From contig NZ_CP023702.1 in assembly GCF_008704555.1 (NCBI RefSeq), positions 6,990,001 to 7,054,000 of the forward strand: DNA of 64,000 nucleotides, given 5' to 3'. The DNA comes from Streptomyces nitrosporeus (lineage in GTDB: Bacteria; Actinomycetota; Actinomycetes; Streptomycetales; Streptomycetaceae). Shown here in pieces: positions 7,854-16,800 of this stretch (position 1 is the first letter of the stretch; each line of letters opens with the position of its first letter). The notes under the pieces are model-generated. The model did not search any database. It had not been told where the DNA came from and saw only the letters and a program-made list of their open reading frames with translations. A program made the position numbers and the translations under genes.

Positions 7854-8643
7854 CCGGCAGTACGGATCAGCGATTCAAAGCGTCTGGCGTACGACCTTGG
7901 GCCGAACCCACCGAGCGTGGGCCGGCCTCGGTTCGTGGCGGGACGCTGACGTACAGCGTTTCGAGCGGACTGCGCTCCCGGTGCTCCTCGGGGGTCAGCG
8001 CCAGGTAGCCGCCCTGACGACCTCCTATCTCGAACAGCTCTACCGCGAGCTGGACGGTCCTTCCAACCGCGTGAACATCGACTTCGACCAGGTAACCGGA
8101 CGTGCGCTTCGCGACGTCGACCCCGAAGCGGTCTACCGGCGCCCGTTTAAGGAGATATGGAACGCCCTGGACAAGGACGTCGCCTTCGACGTCGCCTTCG
8201 AACGCGGTACCCACCGACTGGAGACGATCGCGAAGACCGACCTCCAGCTAGTCCGCACGCACACCGTGCGCGAGGTCGGCGAAGACATGCCCCGCTTCAG
8301 CTACACCGTCCGTGAGCTACAGGGCGAGTACGACTGCGCGCTCTGCATGATCGCGTCCACTCAGCGCTACCACAAGCGGGACCTGGCGCCGATCCATCCC
8401 GGCTGTGACTGCCTCGTCAAGCTCGTCACTGCCGACGAGGACCCGGGCCAGGTCGTCGACGAAGAGAGGCTGGAGCGCATCCACGATCTCGTCGAAGAGG
8501 CGCTTGGCAAGTCGGACCGCGGAGGGCGAGCGGTCGACTACCGAAAGATCATCGTCGCGAATTACCACGGCGAAATCGGCCCAGTCCTCGGCTACGCCGG
8601 TCAGCGCTTCACCGGCCCTGACGACATCAACCTTCCGACCTGA
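7834..8643 (+). CDS. Minor head protein, MuF-like
   Basis: 269 residues. Helical N-terminal half and a C-terminal MuF-type domain with a metal-site pattern, YDCALCMIASTQRYHKRDLAPIHPGCDCLV. MuF-like proteins are packaged inside the head with the portal and may be ejected with DNA. Overlaps the portal gene by 20 bases, the standard order for this head type. Confidence 0.85.
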   Translation: MSLTRLDRQYGSAIQSVWRTTLGRTHRAWAGLGSWRDADVQRFERTALPVLLGGQRQVAALTTSYLEQLYRELDGPSNRVNIDFDQVTGRALRDVDPEAVYRRPFKEIWNALDKDVAFDVAFERGTHRLETIAKTDLQLVRTHTVREVGEDMPRFSYTVRELQGEYDCALCMIASTQRYHKRDLAPIHPGCDCLVKLVTADEDPGQVVDEERLERIHDLVEEALGKSDRGGRAVDYRKIIVANYHGEIGPVLGYAGQRFTGPDDINLPT

Positions 8644-8684
8644 CGCCCGCCACGGGCTGACGACTCCCGACAGGGGAAACACCT

Positions 8685-9221
8685 ATGCCTGAGCCTGAGA
8701 ACACTCCTGCCGTCAACGAGCACGGCTACCCCGACGCGACCCCCGTCGCTGAGATGGCCACCGAACATCAGGTGGCGTACTGGAAGCACCACGCCCGCAA
8801 GCACGAGGCGACCGCCAAGGCGGCCCCCGACGCTGCTGAGCTGGAGCGACTCCGGGCTGCGGAGGCCGAACTCGCCACCCGCAAGGCAGCGGACCTGACT
8901 GACGCTGAGCGGCTCCAGGCTGAGAAGGACGCCGCAGAGACCGCCCGTCAGACCGCGGAGCGCGAGCGGGACGAAGCCCGGCTGGAGGCCGTCCGCATCA
9001 CCGTGGCGGCTTCGAAGGGCCTCACCCCTGCGCAGGCTGCACGGCTCCAGGGCTCCACGAAGGAGGAGCTGGAGGCGGACGCGGAAGCGCTGCTGAAGGA
9101 CTTCGCCCCTGTGAGTGGCGGCACGACACACAGGGTCGGCGGAGACCGCGGATCCGACGTCGGCACCGCCGGCTCTGTGTCATCGGGCGCTGAACGCTAC
9201 GCGCAGAAGTTCGGCAAGTAA
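8685..9221 (+). CDS. Capsid scaffolding protein
   Basis: 178 residues. Nearly all predicted coiled coil, rich in Ala, Glu, Arg and Lys (residues 30-150), with a flexible Gly/Ser C-terminus containing the end motif YAQKFGK. Position between the MuF-like protein and the decoration and capsid genes is diagnostic. Guides capsid assembly and is then lost or cleaved. Confidence 0.85.
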   Translation: MPEPENTPAVNEHGYPDATPVAEMATEHQVAYWKHHARKHEATAKAAPDAAELERLRAAEAELATRKAADLTDAERLQAEKDAAETARQTAERERDEARLEAVRITVAASKGLTPAQAARLQGSTKEELEADAEALLKDFAPVSGGTTHRVGGDRGSDVGTAGSVSSGAERYAQKFGK

Positions 9222-9251
9222 CAACCATCACCTACTACGGAGGGAATCCGT

Positions 9252-9647
9252 ATGGACCTCAGCCTCAAGACTGAGAGCTTCACGCAGGACCGTCGGGATT
9301 GGCTGGGGTCCGCCCACGGCACCGACGTTCCCATCAGCGTCACTCTCGACGTCAGCAAGTTCACCGCGGGCACTCACTATCCGGATGGCTTCATCAAGTC
9401 CGGTATTCCGCTGGGGCAGATCAGCGCCACCAAGCTCTACGGGCCGTACGACGACACCGCCACCGACGGCCGGCAGACCCTTGTGGGCTTCCTCTTCACT
9501 GCGCAGGACGTCAACGCACGGCGGGTGACCTCCACGAAGGTCGTCGGCTCGATGCTCTGGCACGGCGCGATCAAGGAAGCCAAGCTCCCCGTTCCCGTCG
9601 ACGCGAATGGCAAGGCGGACGTCCGCGGCGTCATCGCCTTTGTCTGA
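9252..9647 (+). CDS. Head decoration protein (lambda gpD-like)
   Basis: 131 residues, ATG after CGGAGGGAATCCGT. Beta-rich with the family pattern GTDVPISVTLDVSKFTAG...DGFIKSGIPLGQI..., consistent with gpD-type trimers that cement the expanded capsid. Lies directly before the gpE-type capsid gene, as in lambda. Confidence 0.85.
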   Translation: MDLSLKTESFTQDRRDWLGSAHGTDVPISVTLDVSKFTAGTHYPDGFIKSGIPLGQISATKLYGPYDDTATDGRQTLVGFLFTAQDVNARRVTSTKVVGSMLWHGAIKEAKLPVPVDANGKADVRGVIAFV

Positions 9648-9660
9648 GAGGCCCTGATAC

Positions 9661-10680
9661 ATGCAGCTCATCACTGAGTACGCGACCCCCGCAGAGCTGA
9701 CGGGTTACGCCCGCGCCGCGCTCCGGGACCGCGAAGAGAACCGCTTCAGTCTGAACCGGTGGCTTCCTAACCAGACGATCAACGATCTGGTCTACCGGTT
9801 CAATCGTGGAGGCGGGGGCCTTGTGGAGGCGGCTGTCTTCCGCGCCTTCGACGCTGAGTCGGACATCGGATCGCGCTCCGGCGCCGCTCGCGTGACCGGC
9901 GAACTCCCTCCGATCTCCCGCAAGTACCCGCTGGGCGAGTACGACCAGATCAAGATGCGGAACGTCGACAGCCAGAAGGCGGAGATTCGCGACGCGATGG
10001 AGGCGGACTCCATCAAGGGCGTGACGGCCATCGCGGCTCGTGCGGAACTCGCGCGCGGTGACGCCATCTTCAACGGCGGCGTGACCATCAACGAGAACCG
10101 GGTCAGCGCCGGCGTGGACTTCGGTCGCAAGGGCTCCCACTCCGTCATCGCCGGTACCGTGTGGACCGACGAGAACGCGCTCATCCTGGACGAGGCGCAG
10201 TCGTGGCTTGACGTCTACAACGACACGAACGGCGAGCTGCCAGAAGCCACCCTTCTGTCTCGGAAGATCTACCGAGCGATGCTGCGCAACAAGCAGCTCC
10301 GCGACCTGGCCTACCGTGGCGCTTCCAGCGCTCCGGGTGTCCTGCGCGGCGAGGATCTGAACGCCGTCCTGGCGGACTACGACATCCCGCCCGTGGTCAT
10401 CTACGACGCGAAGGTCAGCGTCGACGGTATTGCGACTCGCGTTACCCCGGAGGACAAGCTCGCGTTCCTCCCGGCGCAGGGCGACGCTCTGGGTGCGACC
10501 CTGTGGGGCGTCCCCGTCGAGGCGAACGACCCCCGCTACGGCCTTCAGGGCGATGCTGCTGGCGTGGCCGTCGGCGCATACAAGAGCGAGGACCCGCAGA
10601 CCGTCTGGACTCGCTCGACTGCGATCGTCCTTCCGGTGCTCGGTAACCCGGACCTGTCCTTCGTCGCCGACGTTCTCTGA
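9661..10680 (+). CDS. Major capsid protein (lambda gpE family)
   Basis: 339 residues. Family features: N-terminal segment with FSLNRWLPNQTINDLVYRF, the GELPPISRKYPLGEYDQIKMRNVD region, repeated IAARAELARGDAIFNGGVTINEN, and the C-terminal NDPRYGLQGDAAGVAVGAYKS. HK97-like fold expected. Thirteen bases after the decoration gene. Confidence 0.93.
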   Translation: MQLITEYATPAELTGYARAALRDREENRFSLNRWLPNQTINDLVYRFNRGGGGLVEAAVFRAFDAESDIGSRSGAARVTGELPPISRKYPLGEYDQIKMRNVDSQKAEIRDAMEADSIKGVTAIAARAELARGDAIFNGGVTINENRVSAGVDFGRKGSHSVIAGTVWTDENALILDEAQSWLDVYNDTNGELPEATLLSRKIYRAMLRNKQLRDLAYRGASSAPGVLRGEDLNAVLADYDIPPVVIYDAKVSVDGIATRVTPEDKLAFLPAQGDALGATLWGVPVEANDPRYGLQGDAAGVAVGAYKSEDPQTVWTRSTAIVLPVLGNPDLSFVADVL

Positions 10681-10701
10681 CCCGAAACGCGAGGCACTCA
10701 C

Positions 10702-10944
10702 ATGGCAACCCTGGCAACGAACGTCCACGTGGCGGACTCCGCGGGCGTGAGCCACGTGTTCGGCCCCGCGGACGAGGTCCCGGAGTGGGCACAGGCGCTC
10801 ATCACCAACCCGAAGGCGTGGCAGGAGGCGCCGGTTCCACGTCAGTCGACTAGCGCGGCTCCGCCGACTGCGAAGAAGGCGACTCCCGCCAAGCGAGCGG
10901 CTTCACGTCGGAAGGCGGGCAACGATGCTCTTCCTCCTGGCTGA
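10702..10944 (+). CDS. Small head-tail region protein with basic Ala/Lys tail
   Basis: 80 residues. The N-terminal half is folded-looking (VFGPADEVPEWAQALITNPKAW), resembling the short domain found after capsid genes in many actinophages. The C-terminal half is low-complexity TAKKATPAKRAASRRK. A degenerate copy of the dispersed palindrome (10840-10855, CGTCAGTCGACTAGCG) lies inside this gene. Overlaps the next gene by 20 bases. Confidence 0.75.
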   Translation: MATLATNVHVADSAGVSHVFGPADEVPEWAQALITNPKAWQEAPVPRQSTSAAPPTAKKATPAKRAASRRKAGNDALPPG

Positions 10945-11302
10945 GCTGCGCGCTCTCCTCGGGACGCCCGTCACCGACGAGCGAGCCCAGCTCGCCCACG
11001 ACCTGGCAGAGGACGCCATCATGGGCGAGGTGGGGGAGCGAATCGCTACTCCTCCGCAGCGCGGTATCAAGACGGTGGCTCTCAGCGTTGCCGCTCGCAT
11101 CCTGACGAACCCCCAAGGGGTTCGGTCGGAGCAGGCGGGCGGCATGCTGATGACGTACGCCGACGATCAAACTGGCGTCGTCCTCTCTGACGACGAGCTA
11201 CGCCGGCTGCGACGGGCGGTCGGGATGGCGTCCGGAGCGGGGATGCTCGACATCGCTCCGGTGGAGTCTCGGATCTCGACGTATCCGTGGCGGCAGGCAT
11301 GA
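10925..11302 (+). CDS. Head-tail connector (adaptor, HK97 gp6-like)
   Basis: 125 residues, helical. The sequence around LLGTPVTDERAQLAHDLAEDAIMGEVGERI...VALSVAARILTNPQGV is typical of adaptor proteins that bind beneath the portal ring. Its stop overlaps the next start as ATGA. Confidence 0.75.
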   Translation: MLFLLAELRALLGTPVTDERAQLAHDLAEDAIMGEVGERIATPPQRGIKTVALSVAARILTNPQGVRSEQAGGMLMTYADDQTGVVLSDDELRRLRRAVGMASGAGMLDIAPVESRISTYPWRQA

Positions 11303-11658
11303 GCCTGATCGCCGGCGTGATGTCGGAGTCCTGGTACGTCGAGCGTCCCGGGCCCCGTGTTCGGGACTCCACCGGGTCGTGGGTGCCCGGTCCGCCTGTC
11401 CGCACTCGCGTCGACCACTGCGCGGTCATGAGCCCGTACGGCGTGACCGTGGGCTCCTCCTCCGAGAACCACGACGCCAGCGAGACCGTCACGACCCGGC
11501 GCGTGTTCGCCGGCCCTCTCGGCACCGACGTCCGTCCGTCCGACCGCATCGTCAGCCTGGACGGTTCTGAGAAGTGGGAGGTCGTCGGCCGCCCGCTGGT
11601 GTTCCCCCTGACATCGCTGGCGCGCGTCGAGGCCGCTCTCAAGGAGGTGACTGGCTGA
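11299..11658 (+). CDS. Head-tail connector (stopper)
   Basis: 119 residues from ATG 11299, which overlaps the preceding stop (ATGA); a GTG at 11287 would add four residues. Small beta-barrel-like sequence with a GPLGTDVRPSDRIVSLDGSEKWEVVGRPLVF core, typical of stopper proteins that seal the head after packaging. Fits the adaptor, stopper, tail-completion, terminator order. Confidence 0.7.
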   Translation: MSLIAGVMSESWYVERPGPRVRDSTGSWVPGPPVRTRVDHCAVMSPYGVTVGSSSENHDASETVTTRRVFAGPLGTDVRPSDRIVSLDGSEKWEVVGRPLVFPLTSLARVEAALKEVTG

Positions 11659-12017
11659 TGGCGTACCGGAGCAAGTACACCGGTAAGTACAACGGTCTCG
11701 GCCGCATGGTCAGCCGCCCGTGGCTGGCCAAGCCGTGCCGGGATGCTGCCGTAAAAATCATGCAGGTGGCACAGGCTGGCGCCCCCGTCGGAAACCCGGC
11801 GGAGGACACACACCCGGGACTCTACAAGGCGTCCTTCGACGTCGTCCCTACCGTCAAGAACGTGCCCTTCCGCGGCAAGCCCCGGCAGCGCTTCGGCGCC
11901 CAGGTGATCAACACTGCTCCGCACGCCTGGCGCGTGGAGAAGGGCGACGGTCGGGTGCCGCGCTACGCGCCGCTTCAGACGGCAGTTGACACGGTGAAGG
12001 CGGCGCACGGTGGCTGA
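11658..12017 (+). CDS. Tail completion protein (HK97 gp10-like)
   Basis: 119 residues from ATG 11658, overlapping the previous stop as TGATG, with AAGGAGG at 11641. The pattern LAKPCRDAAVKIMQVAQAGAPVGNPAEDTHPGLYKASFDVV is characteristic of gp10-type proteins that join head and tail. Overlaps the next gene by eight bases. Confidence 0.75.
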   Translation: MAYRSKYTGKYNGLGRMVSRPWLAKPCRDAAVKIMQVAQAGAPVGNPAEDTHPGLYKASFDVVPTVKNVPFRGKPRQRFGAQVINTAPHAWRVEKGDGRVPRYAPLQTAVDTVKAAHGG

Positions 12018-12375
12018 CATCGAGGCGGTTCTCGCTCCCTGGCTGGAGTCCCGCTTCGACGTCTTCAGCGCTTCCGAGACACCCGCCGACCTGGAGGACT
12101 CGCTCCCCATGATCCGGGTGGAGCGCGGAGGCGGAGGCGACGGGCGGTTCAGCCTCCACCCGCAGGTGTACGTCGACGTGTTCGCCGCAACGGCTGACGA
12201 GGCCCGCACCCTATCCAACAGCGTGCGAGATGCCCTCGTCTTCCTGCGCGGTCCCGTTAACGGCGCCGTAGTCCGTGAAGTCCGTTGCGACGCAGGCCCC
12301 TCGCGTCAGCCCTGGGCCAACGAGACGATCTATCGACGTGGCGCCACCTACACCGTGAGCCTCCGGCCCGCGTAA
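12010..12375 (+). CDS. Tail terminator protein
   Basis: 121 residues from GTG 12010. Alpha/beta sequence with SLPMIRVERGGGGDGRF and VYVDVFAATADEARTLSNSVRDALV, the pattern of lambda gpU-like terminators, which cap the tail tube. Position just before the major tail gene supports the call. Confidence 0.75.
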   Translation: MADIEAVLAPWLESRFDVFSASETPADLEDSLPMIRVERGGGGDGRFSLHPQVYVDVFAATADEARTLSNSVRDALVFLRGPVNGAVVREVRCDAGPSRQPWANETIYRRGATYTVSLRPA

Positions 12376-12390
12376 CCCCCTTTCCTCCCG

Positions 12391-12406
12391 CGCTAGTCGA
12401 CTAGCG
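12391..12406. promoter_or_regulatory. Dispersed palindrome, copy 1
   Basis: Perfect 16-bp inverted repeat CGCTAGTCGACTAGCG in the 60-base gap between tail terminator and major tail protein genes. It is the only intergenic copy in the late region. Probable regulator-binding site (see findings). Confidence 0.7.
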
Positions 12407-12435
12407 CGGATCCTACGCATGCCCTGGAGGCATTC

Positions 12436-13029
12436 ATGGCGGACACCCGCAACGCCGATCTGACTTTCGGCGCATCTGACTACCTCGTCTACGCGGCGCC
12501 GATCAACACCATCATGCCGACTGCTTTCGCGGACCCGGCAACCCCCTGGGTAAATCTGGGGTGGGTGACAACCGAAGGCGGACTCTTCACCATCGAAGAG
12601 GAATCCCAGGACGTCGAAGCGGCGGGCTCACTGGAGCCCATTCGTACCCTCATGACGAAGAGTCGGAAGAGCACGCAGGTGACCTTCCTGGAGGGCCTGA
12701 ACCCATTCGTCCGGTCGCTCTACGACAACGTTCCCGTGACCAGTCTCGAACCCACCACCGACGTCGCAGAGTATGACCTGCCGGACAAGCCGAACGACCT
12801 TCGATACGCCTTCGTCTTCGACACCATGGACGGCGACAAGCGAATTCGCCTCTACATGCCGAACGGGAAGGTCACCGAAAGGGGCGACGAACAGCCGCAG
12901 ACGAGTGACGTCATGGCGGTGCAGATGACCTTCACCTTCTTCAAGGGCGCCTCCAATGCGGCGGCCGTCAAGCGTGCCATCAAGTACGGCGGCGTTGACG
13001 TCACCGCGTTCTTCCCCGAGACCCCGTAA
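12436..13029 (+). CDS. Major tail protein
   Basis: 197 residues, ATG after CTGGAGGCATTC. Sequence pattern of siphovirus tail tube proteins: acidic N-terminus, WVNLGWVTTEGGLFTIEEES, STQVTFLEGLNPFVRSLYDN, then a YAFVFDTMDGDKRIRLYMPNGKV strand pair. Followed by a terminator and then the tail assembly chaperones, the standard order. Confidence 0.87.
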   Translation: MADTRNADLTFGASDYLVYAAPINTIMPTAFADPATPWVNLGWVTTEGGLFTIEEESQDVEAAGSLEPIRTLMTKSRKSTQVTFLEGLNPFVRSLYDNVPVTSLEPTTDVAEYDLPDKPNDLRYAFVFDTMDGDKRIRLYMPNGKVTERGDEQPQTSDVMAVQMTFTFFKGASNAAAVKRAIKYGGVDVTAFFPETP

Positions 13030-13033
13030 GACC

Positions 13034-13070
13034 AGCGACGCCCTGTACCGCGCGGGTCCGGGGCGTCGCT
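13034..13070 (+). terminator. Intrinsic terminator or attenuator after major tail gene
   Basis: AGCGACGCCC (13034-13043) pairs with GGGCGTCGCT (13061-13070). Such a hairpin after the tail tube gene would lower expression of the chaperones and tape measure relative to the abundant tube protein. Confidence 0.75.
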
Positions 13071-13138
13071 TCATCCTCAATTCAGCTCCACAAGACCCGC
13101 GCAGAACCACAATTCCCTGACTTAGGAGACCCGCGCGT

Positions 13139-13459
13139 ATGACTGACATGACCCCCGCCGAGGCACAGGAGACCGAGGCGACCGAGGAGTACGGCACGGC
13201 AACGCTCAGCGGCGTTGACCTGCGGATCAAGCCGGGCAACCGGTGGAGGCCCTCGTACCTCCGTGCTCTCCGCGAGGGCGACTACGACACCTGGGCGGCT
13301 GGCGTACTGCACAAGGACGACGTGGCCGTCTTCATCGACCTGGACCCGACCTTCGACGAGATCAACGTTTTCACCACGGCCGCCATGGGGTCCACCGGGG
13401 AGGCCCCGGGAAAGTCTGGTGGACGTACCAAGTCCTCGACTCGTACGCGGAAGCGCTAG
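13139..13459 (+). CDS. Tail assembly chaperone, short form (lambda gpG-like)
   Basis: 106 residues, ATG after TTAGGAGACCCGCGCGT. Acidic N-terminus, then GVDLRIKPGNRWRPSYLRALREGDYDTWAAGVL..., and a basic Ser/Thr/Lys/Arg tail after the frameshift site. Binds the tape measure protein during tail assembly. A minus-one slip at 13408-13414 makes the longer product described in the next entry. Confidence 0.85.
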   Translation: MTDMTPAEAQETEATEEYGTATLSGVDLRIKPGNRWRPSYLRALREGDYDTWAAGVLHKDDVAVFIDLDPTFDEINVFTTAAMGSTGEAPGKSGGRTKSSTRTRKR

Positions 13460-13866
13460 AGGCTGATATCCCGCGGTACTACCCCGGAGCCCGGCTCCTG
13501 GACGTGTATCGCGGAGGTATCTCCCTGCGGACACTGCGTATTTGGATCGAGAACCTTCCGCAGGAATCAGCGACGAAAACGCAGATGCGTAACGACGTTC
13601 CCGACGACGCTATGGCGCAGGCCAGTTCCGAGTACCGCCCCGACAAGGCGGCATGGAGCAGGATCGAAACGTTCATGGCGCAGCTCGTCGACGAGTTGCG
13701 ACTCAGCCGATCCGTTGCCATCGCAGCAGCCGGCGGAAAGCCACCCGAATTCAGGCCGGTGCCACGCCCTGGAATCCCTCCGAAATCGGCATCCCCGAAG
13801 AGGATGACCGACGAAATGCGCCGCGAGCTTGACCCGCGGATGAGAGATCAGCCGAAGGAGGCGTGA
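13139..13866 (+). CDS. Tail assembly chaperone, frameshift fusion (lambda gpGT-like)
   Basis: The slippery heptamer GGGAAAG (13408-13414) is phased exactly as G GGA AAG in the upstream frame. A minus-one slip continues from PGK into VWWTYQVLDSYAEALEADIPRYYPG in the second frame, which stays open to 13866. The fusion is about 242 residues. The downstream frame has no plausible start of its own. The same heptamer is used in phage lambda G-T. The second domain is helical, with a proline-rich C-terminus. Confidence 0.88.
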
Positions 13867-13868
13867 CA

Positions 13869-16800
13869 ATGCCGGACCTGGATATCGTCGGTGGTGCGGC
13901 GGTCGACGTCGTCCCCGTGATCCCCCAGTTCCACACTAAGCTGAAGGCGCTGGTCCTCCCCATCGCCGACAAGGTTGGTGAGGAAGCCGGTCGGAAGATG
14001 GGGGAGGCGATCTCGAAGAACATCGTCCTCTCCATTCCGCAAGCCATTACTCAGGGCGGCAAGCTGGGGGTCCGGGCTGCCGGCAAGCAGGGTGACGACG
14101 CGGGTGGCGCGTTCGCGCGCTCCATCCGGCGCAAGCTCGAAGCGGCGTTCAAGGCCATGCCGAAGTTGGACGTCAAGCTGGGTGACACGGGCGTCGACGC
14201 CGATCTGGCCCGCATCCGGGCGAAGCTGGAACAGCTCTCCAACAAGCGCATCGGAATCGACGTCAGCGCGGAGGCTGCGGAGGCGGAGATCACCCGCCTG
14301 GAGGCTCGACTCCGGGAGTTGGGCGCTCAGCACCCGAACGTCGCTGTCCGAGCCGACACCGCCACCGCCCGAGCGGCACTGGCGGAAATCCGAGCGGAGA
14401 TCGCCGCTATCGGCGGCCGACGAACCGTCGCACTGGAGGTGGACGGCAGCTTCGGAGCCCGACTTCGAGCCGCCGTCCAGCAGGCACAGGAATCCCTGCC
14501 GGAGATCAACGTCGACGCCGACACCACGCCGGCCCGTGCGGAGATCCAGGATCTTCGAACCCGTCTGGCTGCCCTCTCCGAGGTCCGCGTTGGTATCGAC
14601 ATGGATGCTGCCACGGCGATGGCGGAGATAGACGCGATCCAGGCCCGCCTGGCAGTTCTCTCCGCGCAGACCGCGGACATCGACGTCAGGGTGGACGCCG
14701 GCGCAGCAGCCGCTCAGCTGGCAGCCCTTCGGGCTCTGGCCGACGACAAAACCTTCAACATCCACGCCCTGGCCGACACGGCTGGTGCCTCCCAGGCACT
14801 TCTCGCGCTGGCAGCCCAGGCAGCCGCTCTTGTAGCGATTCCGCTGGGACCGGTCCTTGCCGCTGGGCTGGGAGCCGTCGTCTCGATGGCGACCGCAGCC
14901 GCCGTGGGGGTGGGTGCCGTCGGACTCGCGGCCATTCCGGCCATCAAGGGCGTGACGGAGGCCATCAAGGCGAAGACGGCCGCAGAGAAAGAGGCGACCA
15001 CCGCCACCGACGACAGCGCCCGCAAGGGAGTTCAGGCTGCCCAGCGTGCCCTTCAGATGGCCGGCGCGCAGGCGTCCCTGGCTTCCGCCCACCGCAACGC
15101 CGCTCGCGCCATCGCACAGGCGAACCGTCAGGTGGAGGACGCCGAACGCGCCCTTGCGCAAGCCGGCGCCCGAGCGATGGACCAGCGGCGCCAGGCTGCG
15201 GAATCCGTGGAGCGAGCCGAGAGGTCTCTTGCCGACGCTCAGCACGCCGCCCGTCAGGCTGAGCAGGATCTGACGCAGGCGCGGAAGGACGCCACCGCAC
15301 AACTTGCGGACCTGAACGACCAACTGGCCGACGGCGCCCTGGACCAGCGGGAGGCCACGCTTCGCGTCCAGCAGGCGCAGGAGGATCTCAACCGCACGTT
15401 GGCCGACGCTGCCGTCGGGAAGGCCACTCAGCTCCAGGTCGACGCTGCCCAGCTCGCGTACGACCGAGCCAAGCAGAATCAGAAGGAGCAGGCTGAGTCC
15501 TTTGCCGAGCTGAAGAAGTCCGCGGCTGCTCAAAAGAAGGCCGGCGTGGAGGGCAGCGAAGCCGTCAAGGCCGCGCACGAGCGCCTGGCCGGCGCCCAGC
15601 GGGACGTCAGCGACAACGCGAAAGCTCTCGTCGACGCACAGCGAGCCGCAGCCCGAGCCCAGGTCGACGCCGCGCAGGCCGTAGCCGACGCCCAGCGGAA
15701 CCTGGCTGATGCCGTGCAGAACGCTGCCGACGCTCAGGTCTCCGCTTCGGAGCAGATCGAGGCCGCTGAGCGCGGTGTTGAATCGGCTCGCCTCTCCGGT
15801 ATCGACACCACGGCGAAGGCGATCACGAAGCAGGACGAGTACCGAAAGGCACTCGCGAAACTGAGTCCGGAGGCTCGCGACCTCTTCGACGCCATCGCCG
15901 GCCCGAAGGGAATCACCACCGCATTCAAGGCGTGGAGCCGGGAACTCAGCCCGAGCATCCTGCCGCTTTTCACGCGCACAGTGGAGTCCGCGAAAAACTC
16001 GCTTCCTGGCCTGACTCCGATAGCACTTGGCGCAGCAGCCGGAATCGGCACGCTGATGGATAAGGCGTCGGCTCAGCTGAAGACGCCTTTCTGGGTGTCT
16101 TTCAAGGCAGAGCTGGAGGAGTCCGTTGAACCGGCTGTAGTCGGGTTCGGTGTCTCCTTTGGTCGGGTCGTCGAAGGTATCGCAGGCATCATCGACGCCT
16201 TTCTCCCACACATGGACGGGATCGCGCGGCACTCCGACCGAATCACCGAGCGCTTTGCGAAGTGGGGGACGAGCCTCAAGGGCAGCCCGGATTTCGAACG
16301 GTTCCTCAAGTACGTGAAGGACACGTCACCGGGGCTCGCCGAATTCCTGGGCGACGTCATGGAGGCGGCACTCGACGTCACGAAGACGCTGGCTCCGCTT
16401 TCGGAAGCCCTCTTCGATGTGGTCGGTCCGCTCTTCAAGGCTATCTCATGGCTTGCTGAGAATTGCCCGGAGTTCGTGCAGACCTTGTGGCTCCTTTATG
16501 CCGCCCAGAAGGCAATCACACTCGGAATGGCGGCTTTTGCTGGCGCCATGGTGTTGTACGAGTCGGTCATGGTCATCGCCACTATCGCAACCGCCGGCTG
16601 GGCTGTGGCGCTGAACGCGACCGGAATTGTCCCCATCATCCGGGCAATCATTCTTGTCGTCGGACTCCTCGGCGCCGGGATCGTCCTTCTCTACAAGAAC
16701 TCCGAGACCTTCCGGACCATCGTCGACGCCGCCTGGCACGGCATCAAGACGACGGTCTCATTCGTCTGGAACACGATCCTCAAGCCCATCTTCGACGCCA

